Shown here piece by piece: positions 35,416 through 44,380 of a stretch of DNA of 64,000 bases. The notes below the pieces were generated by a model. That model saw only the letters and a program-made list of their open reading frames with translations, made no database searches and was not told the origin of the DNA. Source of the stretch: Flavobacteriaceae bacterium PS02334 (GTDB taxonomy: Bacteria; Bacteroidota; Bacteroidia; Flavobacteriales; Flavobacteriaceae); contig JASCOH010000002.1 in the NCBI GenBank assembly GCA_029959295.1, forward strand, positions 186,001 to 250,000, read 5' to 3'. Every line of letters starts with the position of its first letter. Position 1 is the stretch's first letter. A program made the translations under genes and the position numbers.

Positions 35416-37641
35416 CTACTTTGTCTGGCTCAATTGTTTGGAAGCTTTTACAATACTTTCAGATAAATTTGTCAGCCAAACCAACTGCTCGATAACCAAT
35501 TGCGCTTCCTGCATTTTCAGCTGAAATTCTTCATCATCGGTTAAATGCGCTTCCTTTAATTCTTTGGCGCGGATGTTTTTTAATTCGGTAAAGCGCATTG
35601 CCAAATCCTCATTGTTGTCAGCACTTGCCATTTGTTCAGAAACTTCCAGATTGGCAAAAGTGATGGCAAAATTCAAATTTTTTATTACGGTTTGGACTAC
35701 GACATTAAAAGCTTCTGAAGCTTTGTAGGTTTTATGCGTTTGTACGTAAGTTCCAAGCGAAGCCAATGAAGACAGTAAAGTATGGTTCAAAACGGCCAAT
35801 TTGTAAACTTGCTGTACTTGTTTTTGCTTTGATTTCGGTTCTTGCGTCATCCTTTGAAAAGAAGCCATCAGATTCCCGATTTCGATGAAAGCATTTTTTC
35901 TCGCTAATCTATAAGAAGAAGTCGTTTCACCTTTATTATTATAGAAAATTGAAATTTCGTTCAAATAATCTCGGTTGGCTTCAATTGATTTTTTGATATA
36001 AATCGGCTGGCTCATAAATTCCCAAGAAGGCCAGAAAAAATAGTTTGCCAAGAAAGCTAATCCTGCGCCAACAAGCGTATCTAAAATTCGATATTGGATG
36101 ACGTCGTTGATATTTGGCGTCACTATTCCGTAGACAAAAACCACATAGATCGTCACAAAAGTAGCTCCGATTTTATAATTTATGGATGTAAACGTAAATC
36201 CTAAAACCATGCAGGTAATCGCCAAAGCACCAATAATAATGTTGTCCTGCACAAATAATAAAATTGCAAAAGCAATCAAACCTCCGGCGACGGTGCCGAT
36301 AATTCTATGAAAAGAACGTTCTTTCGTCAAGCCATAACCAGGGCGCATGATTACGACTATAGTCAGTAAAATCCAATAGACTTTGTCAAACGGAAAAATG
36401 TTTCCAATAATAAACGCAATGACTATTGTACAAGTCAGTCGAAGCGAATGCCTGAAAATAGTGGACGAAAAACTTAAATTTTCTCGAAAAGTACTCCAAG
36501 GATAATATTGCGAAGTCATCAATTTATCCAAGCTTCTGTCGCGTAGTTTAAATTCGTTGCTATTGAAATTTGGCATGAAAGCGCGCTCGATAATCTTAAT
36601 TTTCTCAATCTGTTTTTCAGCATAATGGAGCATGTTGGAAAGCATCCAAACACCTTCAGAAGCCTGTTCTTTTCCGAGTTCAGCTTCGTATTCGTTTATG
36701 GCATTCTCTAAAGTTTCCAAATCTTTCAGCAACGAGTGTTTTGGAACATATTTTTTATGGTTTTCAATGCTTTTGTAAATAGCTTTCAAGGATGAAGCCA
36801 GATTGTAAGCTAAATTTTGATAGGTTTTTAAAACTTTTGGATGGTTTTCAAATTTCTGTTGCAATTTATTATGGTCAAAAGAAGTGGAAAGCGCCAATTC
36901 TAAAATTTCCAAAAGCGAGATAAAAACCAAAGTCATTTTTCTAGTTTGGTCAGAAGTTCCGCTGGTATTTGTTCTGTGTCGGATTAACATTTCACGTAGA
37001 TTTTCATGAATTGTATTCAGTTCTACTTGAAGAATCAATTGCTTTTCAATGATTTTTTCTCTTGGCGAATCGACATTCCATAAATCGCCACGAAGTTTCA
37101 TATATTTTGCCGTTAATTTTAAACAGCTCGCAATCTGAAGTTCAACATAGCGGTGCGGTCTTACGTAAGTGAAAATTAAAGAAATAAGCAGGTAAAATAA
37201 TCCTCCAACAAGCATTAATCCTGAATATTGCAACATCATTCCAAAATCTTCCTGAATGTGGCCAAATGACAAGCAAATGGACAATAAAGCCGAAAAAGAA
37301 ACAAATGTCGCGCGTTGTCCGTAAACTGAAATCATCGAGAAAAAGAAAATCAGCCCTGCGATAGCAGGATAAAAAATCCAAGGAAAAGGATGTAAGATAT
37401 TCACAAATAAGTTACAGCCGGCAACAATGAAGGAAGCGACTAAAAGTCCGTTGATCTTATGCTTTAAATTGCTCGGAATATCACTCGGATAAGTCAAAAA
37501 TGCGCCTAGGGCAATATTAAATCCGATTAAAAAATTTCCTTGAAAGGAAAAAAATAACGCTGGAATTACTGCCGCTAAAGTTACTTTTAGCGCGTTTGAA
37601 AAATTGGTTGAATCGGTAAAATTGCGGACTTTCTGAATCAT
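35416..37641 (-). CDS. FUSC family (YccS/YhfK-like) membrane protein
   Basis: 741 residues in two halves: a membrane cluster at about 20-165, a helical cytoplasmic middle (165-390), a second membrane cluster at about 395-530 with RPGYGLTKERSFHRIIGTVAGGLIAF, then a long helical tail. This duplicated FUSC arrangement is that of YccS/YhfK proteins, related to aromatic-acid efflux AaeB and fusaric-acid resistance proteins, but substrates are unproven. A minus-strand -7 box TATCTTTG (complement of 37659-37666) lies 17 bp upstream of the ATG. It is divergent from def. Confidence 0.87.
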   Translation of the reverse strand: MIQKVRNFTDSTNFSNALKVTLAAVIPALFFSFQGNFLIGFNIALGAFLTYPSDIPSNLKHKINGLLVASFIVAGCNLFVNILHPFPWIFYPAIAGLIFFFSMISVYGQRATFVSFSALLSICLSFGHIQEDFGMMLQYSGLMLVGGLFYLLISLIFTYVRPHRYVELQIASCLKLTAKYMKLRGDLWNVDSPREKIIEKQLILQVELNTIHENLREMLIRHRTNTSGTSDQTRKMTLVFISLLEILELALSTSFDHNKLQQKFENHPKVLKTYQNLAYNLASSLKAIYKSIENHKKYVPKHSLLKDLETLENAINEYEAELGKEQASEGVWMLSNMLHYAEKQIEKIKIIERAFMPNFNSNEFKLRDRSLDKLMTSQYYPWSTFRENLSFSSTIFRHSLRLTCTIVIAFIIGNIFPFDKVYWILLTIVVIMRPGYGLTKERSFHRIIGTVAGGLIAFAILLFVQDNIIIGALAITCMVLGFTFTSINYKIGATFVTIYVVFVYGIVTPNINDVIQYRILDTLVGAGLAFLANYFFWPSWEFMSQPIYIKKSIEANRDYLNEISIFYNNKGETTSSYRLARKNAFIEIGNLMASFQRMTQEPKSKQKQVQQVYKLAVLNHTLLSSLASLGTYVQTHKTYKASEAFNVVVQTVIKNLNFAITFANLEVSEQMASADNNEDLAMRFTELKNIRAKELKEAHLTDDEEFQLKMQEAQLVIEQLVWLTNLSESIVKASKQLSQTK

Positions 37642-37817
37642 TGTTTAACGGTTACTAGCAAAGATAACAATTGGCAAACATTTTTTGAATTAAAAAAATA
37701 AAGAATTAACGCTTTCTATGTTATTAAAAGGTTGTTATAGTTTATGTTTTTTCACTATTTTTGCCCTCTGAATTTGGCGAAAGCATTGCTAATTCAGTAT
37801 AATTCAATACAAAGAAA

Positions 37818-38408
37818 ATGATTTTACCGATTATAGGATACGGGGATCCGATTTTGAGAAAAATAGCAGAAGAGATTCCACAAGATTATCCGAACCTGAA
37901 AGAAGTGATTGCCAACATGTATGACACGATGTATAATGCTTATGGCGTTGGTTTGGCAGCACCGCAAGTAGGATTCAGCCTGCGTCTTTTTATTGTTGAT
38001 ACCTCACCTTTTGGAGATGATGAAGATTTGGAAAAAGAAGAACAAGATCTTTTGAAAGATTTTAAAAGAACGTTCATCAATCCAAAAATGCTGAAGGAAG
38101 AAGGAGAAGAATGGGGATTTAATGAAGGCTGCTTGAGTATTCCTGAAGTTCGTGAAGACGTTTACAGAAACGAAAAAATCACGATTGAATATTTCGACGA
38201 AGATTTTAATAAAAAAACAGAAGTATTTGATGGCTTGATTGCCAGAGTAATACAGCACGAATATGATCACATCGAAGGAATTTTATTTACGGATAAAATA
38301 TCTTCATTGAAAAAACAGTTAATAAAGAAAAAACTTCAAAATATCATGGATGGAAAAACGCGTCCGGATTATAAAATGAAGTTTATTGCGCCTAAAAAAG
38401 GCAGATAG
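37818..38408 (+). CDS. def: Peptide deformylase
   Basis: 196 residues. It removes the formyl group from nascent N-terminal methionine. The three motifs are GVGLAAPQVG (residues 43-52), EGCLSIPE with metal ligand C105, and QHEYDHIEG with H147, E148 and H151. An acidic loop of about 20 residues (DDEDLEKEEQDLLKDF) between motifs 1 and 2 lengthens the protein relative to E. coli Def. A TATTTTTG -7 box is at 37756-37763, with TTG 21 bp further upstream. It begins a plus-strand set with DUF5606 and mazG genes. Confidence 0.95.
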   Translation: MILPIIGYGDPILRKIAEEIPQDYPNLKEVIANMYDTMYNAYGVGLAAPQVGFSLRLFIVDTSPFGDDEDLEKEEQDLLKDFKRTFINPKMLKEEGEEWGFNEGCLSIPEVREDVYRNEKITIEYFDEDFNKKTEVFDGLIARVIQHEYDHIEGILFTDKISSLKKQLIKKKLQNIMDGKTRPDYKMKFIAPKKGR

Positions 38409-38449
38409 TCAAAAAATAAATTAATTTCAAATTATAAAATATCATTAAA

Positions 38450-38884
38450 ATGAATTTAGAAAAAATATTAGCCATTTCGGGCAAGCCGGGTTTATATGCT
38501 TTGAAAATCCAAACTCGTTCAGGTTTTGTAGCAGAATCTTTATTAGACGGAAAAAAAATCACTGTCGGATTGAGAAGCAACGTGAGCCTTTTGTCTGAAA
38601 TTTCAATCTACACAAACGATAAAGAAAAACCGTTAGTAGAAGTAATGCGCGCTATTGCTGAAAAAGAAGACAACGGACCAGCAATTTCTCACAAAGAAGA
38701 CAATGCTAAATTAGTTGCTTATTTTGCTGAAATCTTGCCTGATTATGATCAAGAAAGAGTGTATGCTTCGGATATCAAAAAAGTTTTAAACTGGTATAAT
38801 ATGCTTCAAGCTAGAGGATTAGTTTCGAAAGAAGTTCCCACAGCGCCAGCTAAAGAAGAAGTTGCTGAAGAAGAAACAAAATAA
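38450..38884 (+). CDS. DUF5606 protein
   Basis: 144 residues with an N-terminal segment MNLEKILAISGKPGLYALKIQTR, a beta-rich region with VGLRSNVSLLSEISIYTN, and a mixed helical part including ALAEKED-like acidic stretches and YASDIKKVLNWYN. The tail is Glu/Ala-rich and probably disordered. The family is confined to Bacteroidota and I recall it beside def and mazG in flavobacteria; the function is unknown. It lies 41 bp after def and 72 bp before mazG, so an operon is likely. Confidence 0.82.
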   Translation: MNLEKILAISGKPGLYALKIQTRSGFVAESLLDGKKITVGLRSNVSLLSEISIYTNDKEKPLVEVMRAIAEKEDNGPAISHKEDNAKLVAYFAEILPDYDQERVYASDIKKVLNWYNMLQARGLVSKEVPTAPAKEEVAEEETK

Positions 38885-38956
38885 TTAGATTTCGATTTAA
38901 GAAAATAAAATCCTGTGGCAACGCAGGATTTTTTATTTTTACATAAAACCAATCCT

Positions 38957-39730
38957 ATGAATTCAAGACAGCAGAAACTCGACGCATTTGGCAGATTATT
39001 AGATATTATGGATGATTTGCGAGAAAAATGTCCTTGGGATAAAAAGCAGACTTTGCAGACGTTGCGCCATTTGACGATTGAAGAAACCTATGAATTAGGC
39101 GATGCGATTTTAGACAATGACCTGCAGGAAATCAAGAAAGAATTAGGCGATGTTTTGCTTCATATTGTTTTCTATTCTAAAATAGGAAGTGAAACTGACG
39201 ATTTTGATATCGCAGATGTCTGCAATGAAATTTGTGAGAAATTGATTCATCGTCATCCGCATATTTATGGCGATGTTGTGGTTGAAAATGAAGAGGAAGT
39301 TAAGCAAAATTGGGAAAAATTAAAGCTCAAAGAAGGAAAGAAATCGGTTTTAGAAGGCGTTCCAAAAAGTCTTCCAGCATTGGTAAAAGCATCTCGAATT
39401 CAAGATAAAGTAAAAGGCGTGGGTTTTGATTGGGAAGAAGCGCACCAAGTCTGGGATAAAGTGGAAGAAGAAATTCAAGAATTCAAAGACGAAATTAAAA
39501 ACGGCGATCAAGATAAAATCGAAGCGGAGTTTGGCGATGTTTTGTTTTCTATGATCAATTACGCCAGATTTGTAAATGTAAATCCAGAAGACGCTTTAGA
39601 AAGAACCAATAAAAAGTTCATTAAAAGATTTCAATATTTAGAAAGCAAAGCTGGAGAATTAGGAAAACAATTGTCAGATATGACACTCGCAGAAATGGAT
39701 GTTTTCTGGAATGAAGCCAAAAAACTTTAA
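38957..39730 (+). CDS. mazG: Nucleoside triphosphate pyrophosphohydrolase MazG
   Basis: About 257 residues from MNSRQQKLDAFGRLLDIMD; the longest frame adds 14 residues that look unrelated to the family. It has two MazG domains: KCPWDKKQTLQTLRHLTIEETYELGDAI with KKELGDVLLHIVFYSKI, then a second copy ending AEFGDVLFSMINYARF. These bear the EExxE and ExxD metal-binding residues. It hydrolyses NTPs to NMP and pyrophosphate, removing non-canonical or excess nucleotides. It is last in the def cluster. Confidence 0.92.
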   Translation: MNSRQQKLDAFGRLLDIMDDLREKCPWDKKQTLQTLRHLTIEETYELGDAILDNDLQEIKKELGDVLLHIVFYSKIGSETDDFDIADVCNEICEKLIHRHPHIYGDVVVENEEEVKQNWEKLKLKEGKKSVLEGVPKSLPALVKASRIQDKVKGVGFDWEEAHQVWDKVEEEIQEFKDEIKNGDQDKIEAEFGDVLFSMINYARFVNVNPEDALERTNKKFIKRFQYLESKAGELGKQLSDMTLAEMDVFWNEAKKL

Positions 39731-39732
39731 AT

Positions 39733-39755
39733 AAAAAGAGGCTCAAACGAGCCTC
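39733..39755 (-). terminator. Terminator of 153-aa membrane-anchored protein gene
   Basis: GAGGCTC (39738-39744) / GAGCCTC (39749-39755) with a 4-base loop. On the minus strand it is followed by TTTTTAT. It may also weakly serve mazG on the plus strand, but the T run is short there. Confidence 0.65.
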
Positions 39756-39788
39756 CTTAAATGAATTAATAAAATAACAGATAATAAT

Positions 39789-40250
39789 TTAGATACTATC
39801 TTGAATGGTGCCTTCCCATTTTCTGGCAAATTCCTCATTTTCTTGCCAATAGGCTTTTCCTAATTTATCAGTTTTCAAATCATAAAGCACGACTTCTGAA
39901 TTCGGCTTTTCTGATTTATATTTGAACTGCAGTGTGATTTTAGAATCATCATTTCCAACAGTAATTTCTTCATATTTACAAGAGCTTACATCGTTTAAAT
40001 CTACAAATGACGCTCTGTCTTTTTCTTTATTTAAATCTATAAAAAGAAATCCTTTATTGGTTTTGTCCAAAGCATAAATCTTTTTATAATGTGTTTCGCG
40101 TTCTGAAAAATTATATTTTCCTTGACTAAAACTGTTGAATATTTCTTTGATTTTTTTTCTGTTTTTCGCTTGATTGTTAGCGATGTAGATAATAGGCAGG
40201 GCGCAAATTAATGTCAGCACAAGCCCTATGATTAGAGATGCGTTATCCAT
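39789..40250 (-). CDS. Hypothetical membrane-anchored protein
   Basis: 153 residues. One N-terminal membrane helix (SLIIGLVLTLICALPIIYIA) is followed by a basic NNQAKNRKKIKE and a soluble domain rich in beta strands, with FLFIDLNKEKDRASFVDLNDVSS and ITLQFKYKSEKPNSEVVLYD. It is convergent with mazG. I do not recognise the family. The topology suggests an inner-membrane protein with a cytoplasmic domain, which remains inference. Confidence 0.6.
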   Translation of the reverse strand: MDNASLIIGLVLTLICALPIIYIANNQAKNRKKIKEIFNSFSQGKYNFSERETHYKKIYALDKTNKGFLFIDLNKEKDRASFVDLNDVSSCKYEEITVGNDDSKITLQFKYKSEKPNSEVVLYDLKTDKLGKAYWQENEEFARKWEGTIQDSI

Positions 40251-40331
40251 TTTGAATTTTTAAATTTTATAAATAATTGATTTTGACTACTATTAAAATA
40301 ACAGTCTGAGCAGTTTCAAAAATTTATAAAA

Positions 40332-40679
40332 TCACCAAAAAATGTGAAAGGGAAAAAGTAAGATCGAGACGTTCAGGCATCGATTGATGTCTTGTCTCGC
40401 AAAAATCGCAGTGGCTTTAAAGAAGCTTAAATCTGAAAAGCTTATGTTGTAAAAAGATTCAAACCATTTGACATAAATCGGCAAATCGGCTCGAGAACTG
40501 GCAACAGTATTTTGAGTGATTTCTGGATTTACAAAAGCCGAAGCTTTTAAGAAATCAATTCTTTCAATGGATTTTTTTGTAGCATAATCAATCGTGAACG
40601 TTTTCTTATCTTCTTTTCCGAAGACTAAAAAAACGGTCATCAAAACCGAAATCAGCGCTATGTTTTTAATCCATTTCAT
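40332..40679 (-). CDS. Hypothetical protein with N-terminal signal anchor
   Basis: About 115 residues from MKWIKNIALISVLMTVFLVFG. The longest frame adds 26 residues, but a minus-strand TATATTTG box (complement of 40685-40692) lies 5 bp upstream of the chosen ATG, so either the leader is very short or another promoter is used. The body has EDKKTFTIDYATKKSIERID and a final hydrophobic LNVSILLFPFHIFW, and two Cys-free acidic regions. It resembles nothing I recognise. It lies downstream of the DUF349 gene, with a hairpin between. Confidence 0.5.
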   Translation of the reverse strand: MKWIKNIALISVLMTVFLVFGKEDKKTFTIDYATKKSIERIDFLKASAFVNPEITQNTVASSRADLPIYVKWFESFYNISFSDLSFFKATAIFARQDINRCLNVSILLFPFHIFW

Positions 40680-40746
40680 TTTTGCAAATATAGCCTTTAT
40701 AAAAGGTTTTAAAAAATGGAATCCAAATAAAAGCGATTTTAAACAA

Positions 40747-40772
40747 GAAAGCCCCACGATTGTGAGGCTTTC
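40747..40772 (-). terminator. Terminator of DUF349 gene
   Basis: GAAAGCC / GGCTTTC (40748-40754 and 40765-40771) with inner CAC/GTG pairing and one mismatch. On the minus strand it follows the stop at 40791 by 19 bp. Confidence 0.6.
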
Positions 40773-40790
40773 AATATAATTTTTTAAAAC

Positions 40791-42815
40791 TTATTCGCTT
40801 TTCAAATTACGAATCTGTTTTAATTTGTCTTTCCAAACTTGTAGGCTTTCCTTATGTTTTTCAATGTTTTTCTTCACTTCTAAAACCATAGGATTGTCTT
40901 TTTTTGCATTTGCAAAAAACTGAATATTATTCTCTAATTGAAAAATCTCTTGCTGTACTTCCTCAATCTTGCGAATCAAGAAAATCTTTTCATTTTCTAA
41001 TTTTCTAGTATCATCTGAACCTGAAAGCTGGTCAATTCGGCTGTTGAATCTCGCCATTTCAGAATCCTTTTTGCTCAAGCTCAATTTGTCAAACAAGGCA
41101 TCCAAGACTTTATTGAATTTACCTTCGATGTGGCGTCTTGCATGAGGCACTTTTCCGAAACCTTTCCAGTTTTCAATATGTACTTTTATCGCATCTAAAT
41201 CAGCTTTGTGTTCGCCAGTTAAAGCGAAATCTTTCAATGATTCTAAGTAGTCTTTCTTTTTCTCAAAAGCCTCTAGTTCCTCAGAATTCACTTCATTTCT
41301 TTGGGCATGAAGTTTATCGAAATAGTGGTTGCAAGCCTCCTTGAAATCCTTCCAAATACTGTCAGAATATTTTCTCGGTACGTGCCCAACTTGTTTCCAT
41401 TCTTCCTGAATCTGTTTCATGATTGGAGTTGTAGCAGCAAAATCGTCGCTGTCTTTCAATGCTTTCGCTCTTTCCACCAAAGCCAATTTTTTGTTCAAAT
41501 TGTCTTGTTGGTCTTTTTTAATGTCTTTATAAAATGAATTTTTCAAAGAATTAAAATCTCGAACCGCGTTTTTGAAAGCCGACCAAGTTTCTTCATTAAC
41601 ATCCGAAGGAACTTTTCCTGTCGAAAAAAACTCATTTCTCAAAGCTTCCACTTTGTCAATTTGTCCTTGCCATAAAGAATGCGCTTCCACTTTTTCAGTC
41701 GCCAAAGTTTGTATTTTAGAAATAATTTCTTGCTTTTTAGCTAAGTTTTCTGTCTCAGTTCCTCTTTGTTTTTCAAAAATCAACTCTCTTTTGTCGTGGA
41801 TTTTTTTAGTCAAAGCACTGAAATTGTTCCAAATTTCCTCACGGTGTTCTCTCGAAACCGGTCCGATATCTTCTTTCCAGATTTTATGCAAGTCTTGCAA
41901 TTCTCTGAACGCTTTATTTACGTCAGCATCTTCTGCCAATTCTTCAACGCGAGCGATAATTTTCAACTTCAAATCTAAATTATGCTTGAAATCCAAATCT
42001 CTAGCTTCCCTGTCTAAATGCAGGTAATCATAGAAATTTTCCACATGGAAATGATAATTATTCCAAACGTGGTTGTACTTATCTCTCGGAATCGGTCCCG
42101 CATTTTTCCATCTTTCACGCAATTCATTAAAATGTTTCAGCGTGTCTTTGATGTTTTCCTGCGGATTTATAAGTTCTTTCAACTCTTCAACAATCGCCAA
42201 ACGAACATCAAGATTTGATTTCAGATTGTTCTGAAGGCTCTTGAAATGTACGTTTCTCTTGTCTCTGAATTGATTATATAAAGTATCAAATTTTAATTTT
42301 AAAGGCAAATGATAGTGGAATTCTTCTGTGGTTTCCGGATTTTCAGCGTGGAATTCGTCTTTTTTCTCCTCAATAAAGTGATTATATTTAGATAAAAAAG
42401 CCGTTTTTACTTCCTCAACATGATCTTTAACCGACATTACTTTTTCTACGGAAACCAATTTTTCAAGCTCAGAAACCAAGGCATCCATTTCTAAAGCCTC
42501 ATAATCTAGCTTTGGAATTTCATGTCTTTCCTTTAAAGTTTCATCTTCACTTTCTTCAGCATTTGATTCTGAAATTGCATCAAGCGCATCTTGGTTTTCG
42601 CTCACAGTCGCTGTTTCCTCAAGTTCTTCCGGTGAAATCGTAGTTGTTGAAACTTCTTCCGGAGTCAATTCAGCCTCCACGACAGGTTCAGCTTCTACAG
42701 CATTTTCACTAGTTGGCGCAACTTCCTGCGTTTCATTTTGAGAAACAGTTTGAGATTCATTCCCTTGGTTTCCATCTGCTTCTTGCAGGCTATCATTCTT
42801 TTCTTCTAACATCAT
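40791..42815 (-). CDS. DUF349 repeat protein
   Basis: 674 residues. The first 120 residues are acidic, rich in Glu, Ala, Thr and Ser, and probably disordered. The rest is long, charged alpha-helix with five DUF349 repeats, marked by W-x(5-7)-G-x-(I/V)-(P/S) cores: RWKNAGPIPR, IWKEDIGPVS, EFFSTGKVPS, EWKQVGHVPR and NWKGFGKVPH. The function of the family is unclear; yeast-like coiled-coil scaffolds are a loose comparison. It is downstream of aroE and the RusA-like gene on the same strand. Confidence 0.87.
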   Translation of the reverse strand: MMLEEKNDSLQEADGNQGNESQTVSQNETQEVAPTSENAVEAEPVVEAELTPEEVSTTTISPEELEETATVSENQDALDAISESNAEESEDETLKERHEIPKLDYEALEMDALVSELEKLVSVEKVMSVKDHVEEVKTAFLSKYNHFIEEKKDEFHAENPETTEEFHYHLPLKLKFDTLYNQFRDKRNVHFKSLQNNLKSNLDVRLAIVEELKELINPQENIKDTLKHFNELRERWKNAGPIPRDKYNHVWNNYHFHVENFYDYLHLDREARDLDFKHNLDLKLKIIARVEELAEDADVNKAFRELQDLHKIWKEDIGPVSREHREEIWNNFSALTKKIHDKRELIFEKQRGTETENLAKKQEIISKIQTLATEKVEAHSLWQGQIDKVEALRNEFFSTGKVPSDVNEETWSAFKNAVRDFNSLKNSFYKDIKKDQQDNLNKKLALVERAKALKDSDDFAATTPIMKQIQEEWKQVGHVPRKYSDSIWKDFKEACNHYFDKLHAQRNEVNSEELEAFEKKKDYLESLKDFALTGEHKADLDAIKVHIENWKGFGKVPHARRHIEGKFNKVLDALFDKLSLSKKDSEMARFNSRIDQLSGSDDTRKLENEKIFLIRKIEEVQQEIFQLENNIQFFANAKKDNPMVLEVKKNIEKHKESLQVWKDKLKQIRNLKSE

Positions 42816-42958
42816 AAAATGTTTAAGGTTCTTAATTCTTTAGATTCGAAAGATAGTAAAGGCGAATGAAAATTCAAAGAAAAAGCAACATTTAAAGTCA
42901 TTTTTCTAAGATAATCCTATTTTTTAGAAGCGAATAGTCGTTTCTTTTTCAGGAAAAG

Positions 42959-43049
42959 TAGTTCCTGCTTTCCGTTCCAATCTTTTGTGGTGAAGAATCC
43001 CGAAGCTTCGGGACACCACAAAAGGATTTCCGCTGCAATCAGGGCTAGA
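42959..43049 (-). ncRNA. Candidate structured RNA element (copy 2)
   Basis: Read on the minus strand: GCCCTGATTGCAGCGGAA, then ATCCTTTTGTGGTG pairing with CACCACAAAAGAT around an inner 16-bp perfect palindrome TCCCGAAGCTTCGGGA (42998-43013), then GGAAAGCAGGAACTA. It matches copy 1 at 35307-35380 in order and in the outer boxes (CCCTGAT, ATCCTTTT, AAAAGAT, AGCAGGAAC). It lies about 60 bp downstream of the RusA-like gene and in its direction. The remaining 293-bp gap shows nothing else. Confidence 0.55.
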
Positions 43050-43108
43050 GAGCCGTTCATTTTTTTTCAAGATTGTCGAGTTGCTTGTGTGTAAACTTTT
43101 CGAAATAT

Positions 43109-43564
43109 CTAGATTTGATAAGTCTTAAGAATTTTAATTATTTTTAGTTCTATATATGAGAATGAACTTTTACTATCATAAAACCTCTTTATGGATAAAT
43201 CATCGACTTGTTTGTCGTCTAACCAAACTTTTTTTGTGAAAGTTATTGCATCGAGTATAGCTTTGCAATAATTGTCTAGATCACCGCTTCCTAATTTATC
43301 ATTGGCTTTAAAAACTTGTATTTCTACTTTATATTTTTCTTTTTCGCTATAATAATTTTCAATTGAATTAAATGCAAATTCGAAAATGTAATTGCAGTCA
43401 ATTTGCAAATTTGTTTGTTTTGAAGTTTTTCTTGGTAATCTTGGATTACGTATGCCGTCATTATAAGTAATAGGAATTATTTTGAAAAATAAGCTGTCAT
43501 CTTGATTAATAACTACGGGAAAGCTTTCTTTTAAATTAATGAAATTTGTATCAAATCTTGTCAT
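43109..43564 (-). CDS. RusA-like Holliday junction resolvase
   Basis: 151 residues, typical of RusA. The catalytic motif GSGDLDNYCKAILDA carries D95, D97 and K101, followed by WLDDKQVDDL with D116/D117, matching the RusA D70/D72/K76/D91 set. The enzyme cuts Holliday junctions as a homodimer. RusA genes usually belong to prophages, yet no phage genes are present here. The start is 12 bp after the aroE stop, so it is probably cotranscribed. The AT content is visibly higher than that of its neighbours, which suggests acquisition. Confidence 0.82.
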   Translation of the reverse strand: MTRFDTNFINLKESFPVVINQDDSLFFKIIPITYNDGIRNPRLPRKTSKQTNLQIDCNYIFEFAFNSIENYYSEKEKYKVEIQVFKANDKLGSGDLDNYCKAILDAITFTKKVWLDDKQVDDLSIKRFYDSKSSFSYIELKIIKILKTYQI

Positions 43565-43576
43565 TGTTTTATTTTT

Positions 43577-44320
43577 TTACTTATTCCAAATTTTCCAAGC
43601 TTTCTCCGCCTGAAAAACCAGCATTTCATATCCATTTTTAATCTTAGCCCCGCGTTTTCCTGCTTTCTTTAAAAAAACAGTTTCCTCAGGATTATAAATC
43701 AAATCATAAGCAATATGCTTAGAAGTGAAAAATTCATAAGGAATAGGAGGAAAGGCCTGCACATTCGGCGAAGTTCCCAATGGCGTGGAATTGATAATGA
43801 TTTGGTGGTTGTCAAAAGTCGTTACGTTTACCAAACCATAGCCAATGCTAAATTCCGTCGGTTCTCGGGAAACAAAAGTGTAGCCAATTCCGAGTTCTTC
43901 CAAAGCAAAAGCAATTCCCTTTGAAGCGCCGCCAGTTCCCAGAATCAGCGCTTTTTTATGATGCGGTTCTAATAAGGGCTGCAATGATTTTTTTAGTCCG
44001 TAATAATCGGTATTATAACCTTTGAGCTTTCCTTTCTTTGTAAATTTAATGGTGTTGACAGCGCCAATTCGTTCGGCCTTTTTAGACAATTTATCCAAAA
44101 ACGGAATTACGGCTTCCTTGTAAGGAATAGTCACATTCATTCCTTTTAAATTCGGATTGTCCTTAATTATAGCCGGAAATTCTTCAATCGTCGGAATATC
44201 AAAATTCACATAATCGTAATCTTCCAAATGCAAAGACTTAAATTTTTCGGCAAAATAGCCCACGGAAAAAGAATATCCGATGTTTTTTCCCAGTAGCCCG
44301 AAGAGGTTGTTTATTTTCAT
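43577..44320 (-). CDS. aroE: Shikimate dehydrogenase
   Basis: 247 residues. The shikimate-binding GYSFSVGYF, MNVTIPYKEAVIPFLD (with catalytic Lys), AVNTIKFTKKGKLKGYNTD and the NADP-binding GTGGASKGIAFAL motifs are in order, and the C-terminal NGYEMLVFQAEKAW is the family signature. It reduces 3-dehydroshikimate to shikimate in aromatic amino-acid synthesis. It lies 60 bp after the TPR gene and is separated from it by a hairpin terminator. Confidence 0.94.
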   Translation of the reverse strand: MKINNLFGLLGKNIGYSFSVGYFAEKFKSLHLEDYDYVNFDIPTIEEFPAIIKDNPNLKGMNVTIPYKEAVIPFLDKLSKKAERIGAVNTIKFTKKGKLKGYNTDYYGLKKSLQPLLEPHHKKALILGTGGASKGIAFALEELGIGYTFVSREPTEFSIGYGLVNVTTFDNHQIIINSTPLGTSPNVQAFPPIPYEFFTSKHIAYDLIYNPEETVFLKKAGKRGAKIKNGYEMLVFQAEKAWKIWNK

Positions 44321-44330
44321 CCTTAAATAA

Positions 44331-44362
44331 AAAAGCCTGACAGTTTTGAATCCATCAGGCTT
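44331..44362 (-). terminator. Terminator between TPR gene and aroE
   Basis: AAGCCTGA (44333-44340) / TCAGGCTT (44355-44362). On the minus strand it follows the TPR stop by 19 bp and ends TTTTTTAT. Confidence 0.75.
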
Positions 44363-44380
44363 ATAAAATTTATAAAATAC

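Noticed and set aside
41572-42027. A 151-residue frame opposite the DUF349 gene
   Set aside because: It is the shadow of a Lys/Glu-rich helical gene and has no own features.
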